A stretch of DNA of 64,000 nt, taken from the NCBI GenBank assembly GCA_964410665.1, contig CAYPIE010000016.1, positions 24,270 through 88,269 on the forward strand. The letters run 5' to 3'. Every line of letters starts with the position of its first letter. The stretch's first letter is position 1. Below, piece after piece: positions 8,116 through 17,477 of the stretch. The notes under the pieces were generated by a model that worked only from the letters and a program-made list of their open reading frames with translations, did no database searches and was not told the DNA's origin. The DNA is from CAYPIE01 sp964410665. GTDB taxonomy: Bacteria > Planctomycetota > Planctomycetia > Gemmatales > Gemmataceae. Position numbers and translations under genes: made by a program.

Positions 8116-9831
8116 GTGACTGTGCTCACGCGAATTCTCCTGCTCGACTCGACCGACCCGGTCGTCGGAGCGCGGCTGCGTGAGTTGCCGGGTTGTGAAG
8201 TCCGTTCGGTGGCGTCCTGGTCGGAGGCCGTGGCCGATCTCCGCCAACAGACCAGCACTGCCTTTGTCGGCGACCCCTCCACCGTGCTCGCGCAGCTGGC
8301 CAACCATCCCGAACAATCGGCCGAACAAATTCTCACCCGACTCCGTTCCGGGGTTGCCTTGCTCGATAGCCAGATGCGGGTCACCTGGGCCAACCCCACT
8401 TTTCTCGACTGGTGTGGCCAAGATCCCCTGGGAAAATCGTTTGAACAAGCCCTTCAGGGCGTTGAAGTGCTCACCACGACTTCCGGTTCCTGGGCCGATG
8501 CCGGGACGGGACAATCGGTCAGCGCCTTACTCCACCAGCCGCCGCATCGTTACCTGGACGCGCAGATTACCCCGTGTGGGGATGAGAATTCTCCAGAACC
8601 CGCCGCCGACCAGCGCCAACTGATTGTTCTGGTCCGCGATGTCACAGGGGAGGTAGTGCGGCAACAGAAACTCGATGCCCTCTATCTGGCCGGCTGTGAC
8701 CTCGCGGCTCTGGACACAGAAACCGTTGCCGAGCTTGATCTCGAGAGCCGCATCGAGCTCCTCAAGCAGAACTTACGACGATATGTTCGCGACTTGTTGC
8801 ATTATGATGTCATCGAGATCCGATTGCTCAACCCACCCAGTAATGAATTGGTTTTGTTGCTCGAAGAAGGCATGACGGAGGAGGCTGTGCAGCGACGGCT
8901 GTTCACCGGAGTCACAGACAATGGTGTGACGGGCCATGTGGCTGCCACGGGCAAAAGTTACGTCTGCCCCGACACCGCTGCCGATCCCCTCTATTTGCTG
9001 GGTGCGTCCCAAGCTCGGAGTTCGCTGACCGTACCCTTATTGTACCGCGATCAGGTCGTGGGAACTTTCAATGTGGAAAATCCCAACCTGAATGCGTTTT
9101 CGGCCGCCGATCTACAGTTTACCGAATTATTCGCCCGCGAGATCGCCCAGGCGCTGCATACGCTCGACCTGTTAACCGCTCAAAGCAATCTGACCGCGAC
9201 TCGTTCGATCGATGCGATCAACCGTGAAGTCTCTTTGCCGGTCGATGAAGTGCTCAATCTGACCAGCGACCTCTTGTCCCGCGCTGCAGCCGACGATGCC
9301 GAGACACGCCATCAATTGCAACGGATTCTTGACAATGCTCGGGCGATCAAGCGGAGTATTAGTCAGGTCAGCGACAGCCTGGCCCCCGCCCCACGCCGAC
9401 AAACGGCCAAGGGCTGTGACACCGCAACCCTTCGCGGCCAACGCCTGCTGCTCGTCGACAATGATGAGCGGACGCGGCTGTCTGCTCATGCGATCCTCGA
9501 TCGCTTTGGTTGTCTCGTGGAAACCGCGGCCACCGCTCAGCAAGCTCTGGCCCTCGCCCAAACCACCGCCTACGATGCGATCCTGGCCGATATCCGTCTG
9601 CCTGACCTGGGGGGCTACGATACCTATCGCCGGCTCAAAGAACTGCAGCCGCACAGCCGGCTGATTCTGATGACGGTGTTTGGCTATGATGCGGCCCATT
9701 CGATTGTCAAGGCTCGCCAGGATGGTCTACGATTTGTACTCTTTAAACCCTTCCGCCTGGAGCAGGTCCTCGATGCCCTGCTTGCCCCGATCCCCAAAAA
9801 CCCGTCCACGGAAATGGCGTCGGTCTTGTAA
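8116..9831 (+). CDS. PAS-GAF-receiver signalling protein
   Basis: 571 residues from a GTG start; AGAGGTGA lies 7 bases upstream, better than the TTG at 8098. Order of parts: a short degenerate receiver-like segment (RILLLDSTDPVVGARL), a PAS-like domain (about 75-185, ILTRLRSGVALLDSQMRVTW), a GAF domain (about 205-350), a helical stretch resembling a dimerisation region without a phospho-His motif or ATPase, and a C-terminal receiver (about 440-560) with VDNDE, phosphoacceptor in ILADIRLPD and FKPF. There is no kinase domain, so it probably senses a small molecule through GAF or PAS and is phosphorylated by a separate kinase. It ends 6 bases from the convergent DUF58 gene. Confidence 0.8.
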   Translation: MTVLTRILLLDSTDPVVGARLRELPGCEVRSVASWSEAVADLRQQTSTAFVGDPSTVLAQLANHPEQSAEQILTRLRSGVALLDSQMRVTWANPTFLDWCGQDPLGKSFEQALQGVEVLTTTSGSWADAGTGQSVSALLHQPPHRYLDAQITPCGDENSPEPAADQRQLIVLVRDVTGEVVRQQKLDALYLAGCDLAALDTETVAELDLESRIELLKQNLRRYVRDLLHYDVIEIRLLNPPSNELVLLLEEGMTEEAVQRRLFTGVTDNGVTGHVAATGKSYVCPDTAADPLYLLGASQARSSLTVPLLYRDQVVGTFNVENPNLNAFSAADLQFTELFAREIAQALHTLDLLTAQSNLTATRSIDAINREVSLPVDEVLNLTSDLLSRAAADDAETRHQLQRILDNARAIKRSISQVSDSLAPAPRRQTAKGCDTATLRGQRLLLVDNDERTRLSAHAILDRFGCLVETAATAQQALALAQTTAYDAILADIRLPDLGGYDTYRRLKELQPHSRLILMTVFGYDAAHSIVKARQDGLRFVLFKPFRLEQVLDALLAPIPKNPSTEMASVL

Positions 9832-9837
9832 AATGCG

Positions 9838-10734
9838 TTACGCCCGGTGGTGGCGCTGCACCAGGTATTCAATCAGGGCTTTGTCAAAGCCAATGCTGGT
9901 ATCCATCGGCACATAATCAATGTTGGCCTTGGTGCACTCAAGTCGGTAGTGCTCCCGAAAGCCCTGGATGGCTTCGAGATAGTCCTCCTGCATCCCGCGG
10001 GCATCCAGTGTCAACTTGGTGTGCTCTTCGGCATCCTCAAACTCGATCAAGCCCTCAAATGGAAAATGCACCTCGGCCTCATCCAGGATGTGAAATAAAA
10101 TCACATCATGCCCACGATGGCGTAAGTGATACAAGCTTTTGAGCACTTCTTCGGGTTCGGCCAGCAGGTCGCTGAAGACCATTACCAGTCCTTTGGTTTT
10201 GATCAAGGCGGCCAGTTGATGCAGGCTGGCCGCGATGTTGGTATCCCCGGTCGGTTTCAAGCTCGCCAGAATGCCCAGAATCGTGCCCAATTGGGTTCGC
10301 TTGCTGTGCGGCGGCAACACGGTACGGATTTTGCTGTCAAAGGTGACCAGCCCCACCGGATCCTGCTGGTGAATCATCATGTAGGCAAGCGCGGCGGCCA
10401 AACAGATGCCATACTCAAACTTGCTCAGCTCCTGGCGATAGGTATAGGCCATTGAGGCACTCAGATCCATCACCAGGTAGCCGGTCAGGTTGGTCTCGGC
10501 GCGATACTTGCGGATGTAATAGCGGTCGGTCTTCGCGTAGACATTCCAGTCCAGGTCCTTGATGTCATCGCCGGGGACGTACTTGCGGTGTTCGCTGAAC
10601 TCCACCGAGAAACCTTGAAACGGGCTAGCATGCAGCCCACTTAAGAAGCCCTCCACAATGAATTTGGCGCGCAGATCGAGCCGGGCCACCTGGCGGATCA
10701 CCTCAGGACGCAGATACTTCTCGGCAGAATTCAT
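9838..10734 (-). CDS. DUF58 domain protein (VWA-like)
   Basis: 298 residues, typical for the DUF58 family. The signature VEFSEHRKYVPGDDIKDLDW is followed by a VWA-like region with a MIDAS-type start, VMDLSASM. DUF58 proteins usually sit beside a MoxR-type AAA ATPase and membrane VWA proteins and are thought to assist maturation of metal-dependent or envelope complexes. No MoxR gene lies next to it within the window. It converges with the PAS-GAF-REC gene (6-base gap) and diverges from the esterase gene. Confidence 0.88.
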   Translation of the reverse strand: MNSAEKYLRPEVIRQVARLDLRAKFIVEGFLSGLHASPFQGFSVEFSEHRKYVPGDDIKDLDWNVYAKTDRYYIRKYRAETNLTGYLVMDLSASMAYTYRQELSKFEYGICLAAALAYMMIHQQDPVGLVTFDSKIRTVLPPHSKRTQLGTILGILASLKPTGDTNIAASLHQLAALIKTKGLVMVFSDLLAEPEEVLKSLYHLRHRGHDVILFHILDEAEVHFPFEGLIEFEDAEEHTKLTLDARGMQEDYLEAIQGFREHYRLECTKANIDYVPMDTSIGFDKALIEYLVQRHHRA

Positions 10735-10845
10735 GAACGGTCTCAGCAGGCAGTTTGGGAAGAGGAGGCTGCTGGTCAGGCCCCTATGGCCATGGTACCT
10801 TGACCCACAGTTTTCTCGAAGGCCTTCTCAAGGAGCTCCCCGCGG

Positions 10846-11607
10846 ATGTCCCTACGAACCGTTCTGTCGACGGCGATCTTAAGCCTGATGCCTCAACTGG
10901 TCTTCCCGCCCCTGCAGGCCGCGGAGACCGGATTCCTCAACCGAGAATTCACGAATGGAGACGGCAGCAAATCGAAATATGTCTTGTTTATTCCGCATGA
11001 TTACTCCGGTGACAAGAAGCTTCCCTTGATTCTGTTTCTGCACGGTGCCGGAGAAACCGGCCACGATGGCCAGAAGCAAGTCCAGGTGGGTCTGGGCCCG
11101 GCGATCAAAAAACGCGAGAAAGCATTTCCGTTTATCGCCATTTTTCCACAGGCCTCGTCGGGCGAGACTCCAGTGCGCAAGCGCTGGTGGGCGGAGTCAC
11201 CCGACGGTAAGCGGGCCCTCGCCATTCTGAACCAGACCATGCAGGAGTACACGGTTGACACCGACCGCATCTACTTGACGGGGCTATCCATGGGGGGCTT
11301 TGGCACCTGGAACATGGCCGCGACCATGCCCGAGAAATGGGCCGCCATTGTGCCCATCTGTGGAGGAGGCAATCCGGAAACGGCCAAGAGGTTCAACGAC
11401 CTACCTTGCTGGTGCTTTCATGGCGATGCCGACCGTGCCGTCGATGTCGATCGCTCGCGCGACATGATCACCGCGTTGAAACAGGCTGGAGGAACACCGA
11501 AGTACACCGAATATCCCGGAGTCGGCCATAACTCTTGGGATAAGGCCTATGGGACACCGGACCTTTACACCTGGCTGTTGGCTCAGAAACGCAGTGATCC
11601 AAAGTAA
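10846..11607 (+). CDS. Secreted alpha/beta-hydrolase (esterase/peptidase-like)
   Basis: 253 residues with a signal peptide (about 1-25, ending QAA). The fold is alpha/beta-hydrolase: oxyanion segment LFLHGAGETG, nucleophile Ser148 in TGLSMGG, acidic residue in HGDADRAV (Asp194/196) and His228 in GVGHNSW. It resembles the PHB-depolymerase/carboxylesterase group found with planctomycete polysaccharide-degrading genes. AGGAG lies 10 bases before the ATG. The substrate is unknown; the protein is probably periplasmic. Confidence 0.85.
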   Translation: MSLRTVLSTAILSLMPQLVFPPLQAAETGFLNREFTNGDGSKSKYVLFIPHDYSGDKKLPLILFLHGAGETGHDGQKQVQVGLGPAIKKREKAFPFIAIFPQASSGETPVRKRWWAESPDGKRALAILNQTMQEYTVDTDRIYLTGLSMGGFGTWNMAATMPEKWAAIVPICGGGNPETAKRFNDLPCWCFHGDADRAVDVDRSRDMITALKQAGGTPKYTEYPGVGHNSWDKAYGTPDLYTWLLAQKRSDPK

Positions 11608-11744
11608 TTCACGGTTTGTCAGGGTTTCGGCATCCGTCTTGCTGCGTGGTGGTTTCGCCTTTAGAGTAAACCGTAGAGGTTGCACTCCCCAGCGGCGGAC
11701 CTGGATCGCCTGGCTACTTGTGGATTGTTTGTTCGGAGAGAGTC

Positions 11745-13472
11745 ATGACGCCACGCCGCTCGTGCGGGTCGCATTTCGGCTTCCTTGTGATCGGGCTGCT
11801 GGCCGGGTCGGGCGGATTATCCGCCCAGGATCCTACCGCGTCGGCCCCGAAAGATGCCGTCAAGGCCTATGCGGCCGAACAGGCTCGCGCGGATCAGCAG
11901 ACCCTCCGGCAGGCTGGTTTGGCCGATGTGGGGAACGTCTTGCTGACCTACTTTCGGCAACGCACGGTCTCCGATGACGATCGTCAAGTACTGCTTCGGT
12001 TAATCGATCAACTCGGCGCAGATTCCTTCGATACGCGCGAAGCAGCCTCCGAAGCAATCGAGGCGTATGGACTAGCGGCCGTGGGTCTGTTGCGGCAAGC
12101 ACAAACCAGCCCCGATGTTGAGGTCGTGCTCCGGGCGGAGCGAGGACTGCAGCACATCGAGAAAGTACCCTCCGCCACACTATCCGCCGCCGCGGCGCGG
12201 CGACTAGCCATCCATCAGCCCCAAGGCATGGCTAGCGTCTTGCTCGCCTATTTACCCGTCGCTGACGATGAACTAGTCGCCCAGGAGGTCCGCAAGGCGT
12301 TAGCGAGCGTGGCGGTGCGTGAGGGCCAAGCGAACCCGGACGTTGTGGCTGCCCTGAACGATCCCTTGGTCATGCGTCAGGCCGCCGCCGCCGAGGCCTT
12401 CACCCGCGCTGGTGTCAAAGATTTGTTGCCCCGGATTCGCCGCATGTTCCGTGATGCGCGCGACCTCGAGTTCCGCATCCAGGTCGGTCTTGCCTTCGTC
12501 ACTGCGGCTAAGGACCGTGCCTTTGTGCCCGAATTGATTGATCTACTTGGACAAGCCAACGTCGAGCAGGCCTGGCCGATTGAGGATGTCCTGTGTCGCT
12601 TAGCCGGTGAAGAGGCTCCGGCCGTGAGCTTGGGCAGTGATGCAAGCAGCCGGCGTGCCTGCCGCGAAGCCTGGGACAATTGGTGGCAGGTCAAGGGGAA
12701 GGATGTCGATTTGGGCATCCTAGACTCGGCCCCCCGGATGCTTGGCTACACCGTGATCATGGAGATGGACAGGCGGAATGTCAACGGCCGTGTCTTCGAG
12801 CTGGGTCGGGATCGGAAAGTTCGCTGGGAGATCGAGGGCCTGCGCATGCCGATGGATGCCGAGTTTCTACCCGGCAACAAGATGCTGATTGCGGAACACA
12901 GCCGCAGCCAGGTGACCGAACGGGATATGAAAGGCAAGATCCTCTGGCAGCACCGGATTAATTCTCCCGTTGCGATCCAACGCTTACGCAACGGCAACCT
13001 GATGCTCGCCGGCCGCGATCGGGTCCAAGTATTCGATAGCAATAAACAGGAAGTCTTTACCTATAAACGGTCTCAGTATGACATCGTCGCTGCCCAGCAA
13101 ACCCGCTCGGGTGAGACGATCTTTGTGACCAATCGAGGGAATTGCCATCGGCTCAACCGAGACGGTCAACTCGGCAAATCCTTTTCGGTCGGTCCAGTCA
13201 ATTACTATTCGGGCTTGCAGATCTTACCGAACCAACACATCCTGGTAACCCGCCGAGATGGCATTGCCGAGTACGATCTGAAGACCAAAAAACAGGTCGG
13301 GGAAACCGTTCCGATTTCCAATCCGACCTCGGTGCAGAAGTTGCCCAATGGCCATTATCTGGTCACGACCATGAACCCGCCCAAGGTGGTCGAGTTGACC
13401 CGCACCGGCAAGGAAGTTTGGGTCTACACTTCGAAAAACGGTAACCGCCCCTGGAAAGCGTTTCGGCGTTAA
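11745..13472 (+). CDS. Secreted HEAT-repeat and beta-propeller protein
   Basis: 575 residues from the ATG at 11745, just after GGAGAGAG and at the start of a signal peptide (SHFGFLVIGLLAGSGGLSAQ). Residues ~60-310 are helical HEAT-like repeats with a conserved 'LGADSFDTREAASEAIEAYG' style found in many planctomycete exported proteins. Residues ~335-570 form repeated beta-strand blades such as EFLPGNKMLIAEHSRSQV and IQRLRNGNLMLAGRDRVQV, typical of PQQ-like or arylsulfotransferase-like propellers. No catalytic site is evident, so a binding or scaffold role in the periplasm is likely. An M28 peptidase gene follows 48 bases downstream. Confidence 0.75.
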   Translation: MTPRRSCGSHFGFLVIGLLAGSGGLSAQDPTASAPKDAVKAYAAEQARADQQTLRQAGLADVGNVLLTYFRQRTVSDDDRQVLLRLIDQLGADSFDTREAASEAIEAYGLAAVGLLRQAQTSPDVEVVLRAERGLQHIEKVPSATLSAAAARRLAIHQPQGMASVLLAYLPVADDELVAQEVRKALASVAVREGQANPDVVAALNDPLVMRQAAAAEAFTRAGVKDLLPRIRRMFRDARDLEFRIQVGLAFVTAAKDRAFVPELIDLLGQANVEQAWPIEDVLCRLAGEEAPAVSLGSDASSRRACREAWDNWWQVKGKDVDLGILDSAPRMLGYTVIMEMDRRNVNGRVFELGRDRKVRWEIEGLRMPMDAEFLPGNKMLIAEHSRSQVTERDMKGKILWQHRINSPVAIQRLRNGNLMLAGRDRVQVFDSNKQEVFTYKRSQYDIVAAQQTRSGETIFVTNRGNCHRLNRDGQLGKSFSVGPVNYYSGLQILPNQHILVTRRDGIAEYDLKTKKQVGETVPISNPTSVQKLPNGHYLVTTMNPPKVVELTRTGKEVWVYTSKNGNRPWKAFRR

Positions 13473-13520
13473 GCGCTCGCGTCCCAAACTCTGGTGGAGT
13501 GTTCCGGGAAGGAAGCCTTC

Positions 13521-14549
13521 ATGCATTGGAAATCCTACGCGGTGGGCAGCGTGGTCTTGCTCTTCTTGGTCGGAGGCGCCCTGATGCCGTTTTGGTGGTC
13601 TGAAGGAGCTCAACCGCAATCGGCTCCTGGGGATCCCCGCGCTGACCGTTTTGCTGCCGATCGTCTGCCACCCCCAAGCAAAGCCATCCCCTTCGATGGC
13701 CGACGGGCCATGCGTTATCTCCAGGCGTTGTGTAAGCTCGGCCCGCGCATCAGCGGCAGTCAGGGGATGAAACAACAGCAGGACCTGCTCGCCAAGCATT
13801 TTCGGGCCCATGGTGCTGAGGTCTCCTTCCAACGGTTCCAGGCCCGCCAGCCCAGCCAGCCACGTTCGGTGAGCATGGCAAATCTGATCGCCTCCTGGTA
13901 TCCCGAGCGGAAGCGTCGGATTATCTTGTGTGGGCATTATGATACCCGACCCATCGCTGACCAGGAGCCGGATCGTCGGGATTGGACCAAGCCGTTTCTC
14001 TCCGCCAACGATGGTACCTCTTCGGCCGCTTGGCTGATGGAGATGGCCCACCATATGAAGGATTTGCCGACTCAGGTCGGCGTCGATTTTGTGTTGTTCG
14101 ATGGCGAAGAGTATGTGTTCACACCCAGCCTCGAGGCTGAAGTCGAAGGAGATCGCTACTTTCTAGGCTCAGAACACTTTGCCCGGCAGTATGGACAGCG
14201 GACTGACAAGCAGCAGATCTACATCGCGGCCATCTTGCTCGATCTGTTTGCCGGCAAGGATGCGGTCTATCGATTGGAACAAAACTCCCTGTTTCTGGCC
14301 GGCGGTCTGACCAGCGATCTTTGGCGAATTGCCGCGGAACTCAAGATCCCCGCGTTTGTCTGGGAGCGTGGTTACGAGGTGTCGGATGACCACCTTGCCC
14401 TCAATCATGCCGGCATCCCGAGTGTCGATATTATCGAGTTTCCCTATCGGCATTGGCATCGTCTGAGCGATCTCCCCGAGCACTGTAGCCCCAAGAGTAT
14501 GGAGCAGGTCGCCCGGGTCATCACGGTTTGGCTGCAGCGGATTCAGTAA
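13521..14549 (+). CDS. M28-family zinc peptidase, glutaminyl-cyclase-like
   Basis: 342 residues from the ATG at 13521 (GGAAGGAA 6 bases upstream) with an N-terminal signal anchor (YAVGSVVLLFLVGGALMPFWW). Metal-site motifs in order: CGHYDTRP, SANDGTSS, FDGEEY, and near the C-terminus DDHLALNHAGIPSVDIIEF followed by WHRLSD. The ending resembles glutaminyl-peptide cyclotransferases (EDDH...H-D), which share the M28 fold. It could therefore be an aminopeptidase or cyclise N-terminal Gln. It probably acts at the outer face of the cytoplasmic membrane. It is likely co-transcribed with the small membrane protein that follows. Confidence 0.82.
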   Translation: MHWKSYAVGSVVLLFLVGGALMPFWWSEGAQPQSAPGDPRADRFAADRLPPPSKAIPFDGRRAMRYLQALCKLGPRISGSQGMKQQQDLLAKHFRAHGAEVSFQRFQARQPSQPRSVSMANLIASWYPERKRRIILCGHYDTRPIADQEPDRRDWTKPFLSANDGTSSAAWLMEMAHHMKDLPTQVGVDFVLFDGEEYVFTPSLEAEVEGDRYFLGSEHFARQYGQRTDKQQIYIAAILLDLFAGKDAVYRLEQNSLFLAGGLTSDLWRIAAELKIPAFVWERGYEVSDDHLALNHAGIPSVDIIEFPYRHWHRLSDLPEHCSPKSMEQVARVITVWLQRIQ

Positions 14550-14591
14550 CCGCCCTCCGCCCGATTGGGATCCATCAAGGAACCGGCTTCC

Positions 14592-15098
14592 ATGATCATG
14601 GCGTTACTCTTTGCCGTGCTGCTGTTTGGCCTCGGCATCTACTCGATCCGATCGCAAACAGCCCAATTGCGACAACTCAAAGCGGGGCCTCAGCTGGCCA
14701 GTGACGACCGATCCTATCTGAAACGCCGCGCCTACCGGCGGCTGGTCAATGCGCTGTTGCTGATGGTCCTGGCCGGCATGCTCGCCGGGACCTATCTGTC
14801 GGGCCTCGAAGAACGGATTAACGCCATTGCCGCGGACCAGAAGCAAGATGGGCTCACCCCAGAAGAAAAGCAAATCGCCTGGTTCTGGGGCTATTACTGG
14901 ATGATTATTCTAATTCTGATCTTTCTGGTAGTGGCCAGCGCCATTGTCGACCTATGGGCCACCCGACGGTATGCTCATGCCCAGTTACGTCGCTTGCGCG
15001 AGGATCACCACGCCCTGCTCGACCGTGATCTCGCGCTGTATCGCCAGCAACGCAACGATCGCTTTCGCTATGGCCTGTCCAACGATGACGCAGACTAA
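14592..15098 (+). CDS. Small membrane protein, three predicted helices
   Basis: 168 residues from the ATG at 14592 (AAGGAA 9 bases upstream). Hydrophobic helices lie at about 2-18 (IMALLFAVLLFGLGIYSI), 56-76 (LVNALLLMVLAGMLAGTYL) and 106-126 (WMIILILIFLVVASAIVDL). The charged C-terminus is rich in Arg and Asp. I do not recognise a family. It follows the M28 peptidase by 42 bases and converges with the esterase gene. Confidence 0.7.
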   Translation: MIMALLFAVLLFGLGIYSIRSQTAQLRQLKAGPQLASDDRSYLKRRAYRRLVNALLLMVLAGMLAGTYLSGLEERINAIAADQKQDGLTPEEKQIAWFWGYYWMIILILIFLVVASAIVDLWATRRYAHAQLRRLREDHHALLDRDLALYRQQRNDRFRYGLSNDDAD

Positions 15099-15104
15099 GG
15101 CGTA

Positions 15105-15956
15105 TCATTCAAGTCCGTTTGCTGCAAAGAAATCCAAGATCGCCGCAGTGCCATTCACCTGGTCCGAAGCAGGTCCCCCGTAGCGTTCGGGTAGCCGCCC
15201 TAGCCCACCCGGCCAATGATGGCCGAGACCGGGAACCATCTGGGCGATCAGCTCCGCGGTATGCTCCGGAGGTCCGGGATAACGCCACTCCTCCAGCCCA
15301 GCGACACCGAGCTGACGCCGAGCAGGTAGGCCCCGACCCAGGCCCAACGCCCAACGATCAAGCACCTCGGCCACTGGGGGCTTGATCAAACGATCCCGCC
15401 AGGGTGTCCTGACCAACCCACCGGCCAAAGGCACCAAGGGATCTTCCCGTCCGATGAGATAGAAGGTTGGCACGGGACGCGCGAGTTGTAGCTCGGTCAG
15501 CCAGCAGTGCCCTGCGACTGGAGCCACCCCCCGGACCGACGAAGCGGCTTCGGCGACAAAACGAAAGGCCATGCCCGCCCCATTAGAAAAGCCCGTCACA
15601 TAGACCCGTTCCAGGTTAACATGGCTATGTCGCGGTAAGTCGGCGAGGACTGCCTGCAAAAAAGCCACATCATCGGGCAGGTCATGCTGCTCAGCCCGAG
15701 GCGAGGCGTCATTCCACATGAGCGGATTGGTGAGAAATCGGGGCGATTTGTGTAGCTGCGGCGGGGTGCCCTCGGGGTAGACCAGCAAAAAACCCCGCGC
15801 CAGCCCCGCTGCACTCAATTGGGTTTCTTGTTCCATCCATGCCGCGGTCGCGCCCGCCCCGTGTAAGACCAGGACCACCGGATGCGGTCCGCGTCGTGGA
15901 GGCTGGCGAAGGAGATAAGTGCGTGGGCGACCATCGACCTCAAGGGAAATAAACAT
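15105..15956 (-). CDS. PHB-depolymerase/LpqC-like esterase
   Basis: 283 residues. VLVLHGAGATAAW gives the oxyanion region, VTGFSNGAGM the nucleophile Ser, IGREDPLVP the acidic residue, and GLGHHWPG the catalytic His. This is the Esterase_PHB/LpqC pattern, acting on polyester or feruloyl-type esters. No signal peptide is seen at this start, so it may be cytoplasmic. The ATG is preceded by an AT-only leader (AAATTTTTTTT) with no Shine-Dalgarno, which is odd. It lies 16 bases after icd on the same strand, so translation may rely on ribosomes arriving from icd. Confidence 0.8.
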   Translation of the reverse strand: MFISLEVDGRPRTYLLRQPPRRGPHPVVLVLHGAGATAAWMEQETQLSAAGLARGFLLVYPEGTPPQLHKSPRFLTNPLMWNDASPRAEQHDLPDDVAFLQAVLADLPRHSHVNLERVYVTGFSNGAGMAFRFVAEAASSVRGVAPVAGHCWLTELQLARPVPTFYLIGREDPLVPLAGGLVRTPWRDRLIKPPVAEVLDRWALGLGRGLPARRQLGVAGLEEWRYPGPPEHTAELIAQMVPGLGHHWPGGLGRLPERYGGPASDQVNGTAAILDFFAANGLE

Positions 15957-15972
15957 AAAAAAAATTTATAAT

Positions 15973-17370
15973 TTAACTTGCCTGCACATGATGAATGATC
16001 CGCTCGGCAAACGCCGCGCTGGACACCCCGGCTTCGGCACCATAACCAGGGAATTGCCGGGCGATGTCATAGGTGACATAGAGCTTGCCGCCGGGTCCAT
16101 GGCGGGCAATGCGATCGCTCTCGGCAAAGGTCGCCTCGACGCCCCGATAGACCAACTTTGCCGCCTCATCCCAGCCCAAGAACTCTAACAACATGGCCCC
16201 GGAAAGTAGTACCGCTCCGGGATTGGCTCGGTTCTGTCCTGTGTACTTGGGCGCGGTCCCATGGGTCGCCTCAAACATGGCCGCCCGGTCGCCAATGTTC
16301 GCTCCGGCAGCAAGACCAATCCCCCCGGTCAGAGCTGCCACTGCATCGGAAAGATAATCGCCATTGAGGTTCATGGTCGCGATAACGGAATATTCATCGG
16401 GTCGCAGTTGAATCTGCTGAAACATGCTATCTGCAATGCGATCGTTGATAAGAATTCGCCCAGCCCGATCACCCGGTTTGCCGCCGTTGCGGAGTTTACT
16501 GTGGGCCGGATCCCACAGTTCATCTTCGGTAATGATCTGGTCACGAAATGCTTCGCGGGCCAGCTCGTAGCCCCAGTCCTTGAATGCTCCCTCCGTGAAT
16601 TTCATGATGTTGCCCTTGTGCACCAGGGTGACACTGGGCAACTGCTTGGCGATGGCATACTCGATGGCCATGCGAATCAACCGCTTGGAGCCTTCGGGAC
16701 TAATCGGTTTGATACCGATCCCCGACGACGGTAGGACGGCAAAGCCGAGCCGCTTGAGCAGTTCGATCACTTGGTGGGCGGCATCGCTGCCCGCTTTGAG
16801 ATCGATGCCACAGTACACATCCTCCGTGTTCTCGCGGAAGATGACCATATCGACCTTATCCGCCCGCTTGTTGGGGGCTTCGACCCCTTGGAAGTAGCGA
16901 ACCGGCCGCACACAGGCATAGAGGTCAAACTTCATCCGCAGATACACATTGATGCTGCGGAAGCCACCACCGATGGGAGTGGTTAACGGGCCCTTGAGAC
17001 CGACGCGATAGTATTCAAACGCTTTGAGGGTATCATCGGGAAGATAAAGTTGGCGTTGTTGCTCCTCGCTGAGCATGCCAACCTGCTCATCCTGGACCGC
17101 GGGGTTATACAGGGCCCGGGCCACATCACCGGCATGAATGTCAAACCAGTGGATCCGCTTACTTCCCCCATAGGCCTTGGCCACCGCCGCATCAAGTACC
17201 TTGACCGCACAGGTGGTAATGCCCGGGACATCCCCCACATCCTGGCCGATGCCATCGCCACGGAGCAGACACACAATTGGGTCATTGGGAATCTGCCACT
17301 GGCCGTTCTCCTGGGTAATCCGAGTGCCCTGGGTCGGCGCGGCGAGCTGATCAAAAGTCGGAGTGGTCAT
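15973..17370 (-). CDS. icd: Isocitrate dehydrogenase (NADP-dependent type)
   Basis: 465 residues, oxidising isocitrate to 2-oxoglutarate in the TCA cycle. Substrate-site segments PIGGGFRSINVYLRMKFDLY, VIFRENTEDVYCGID and HKGNIMKFTEGAF are intact. Cofactor residues match E. coli Icd: FEATHGTAPKYTG carries the Lys-Tyr pair, and TYDIAR near the C-terminus carries Tyr and Arg, all associated with NADP preference. The Ser of FRSIN corresponds to the phosphorylated Ser113 of E. coli; whether AceK-type control exists here is unknown. The gene is first in a pair with the esterase. Confidence 0.95.
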   Translation of the reverse strand: MTTPTFDQLAAPTQGTRITQENGQWQIPNDPIVCLLRGDGIGQDVGDVPGITTCAVKVLDAAVAKAYGGSKRIHWFDIHAGDVARALYNPAVQDEQVGMLSEEQQRQLYLPDDTLKAFEYYRVGLKGPLTTPIGGGFRSINVYLRMKFDLYACVRPVRYFQGVEAPNKRADKVDMVIFRENTEDVYCGIDLKAGSDAAHQVIELLKRLGFAVLPSSGIGIKPISPEGSKRLIRMAIEYAIAKQLPSVTLVHKGNIMKFTEGAFKDWGYELAREAFRDQIITEDELWDPAHSKLRNGGKPGDRAGRILINDRIADSMFQQIQLRPDEYSVIATMNLNGDYLSDAVAALTGGIGLAAGANIGDRAAMFEATHGTAPKYTGQNRANPGAVLLSGAMLLEFLGWDEAAKLVYRGVEATFAESDRIARHGPGGKLYVTYDIARQFPGYGAEAGVSSAAFAERIIHHVQAS

Positions 17371-17477
17371 GGCAGGAGTCTCGGCTGGCGAAATCGGTAC
17401 GAAGACTTCAATAGGGAATCAAGATAGGAGATCCTGGCAGCATTGCCTAGCATTCCTGGCCTTCTGCAGGCCAGGAG

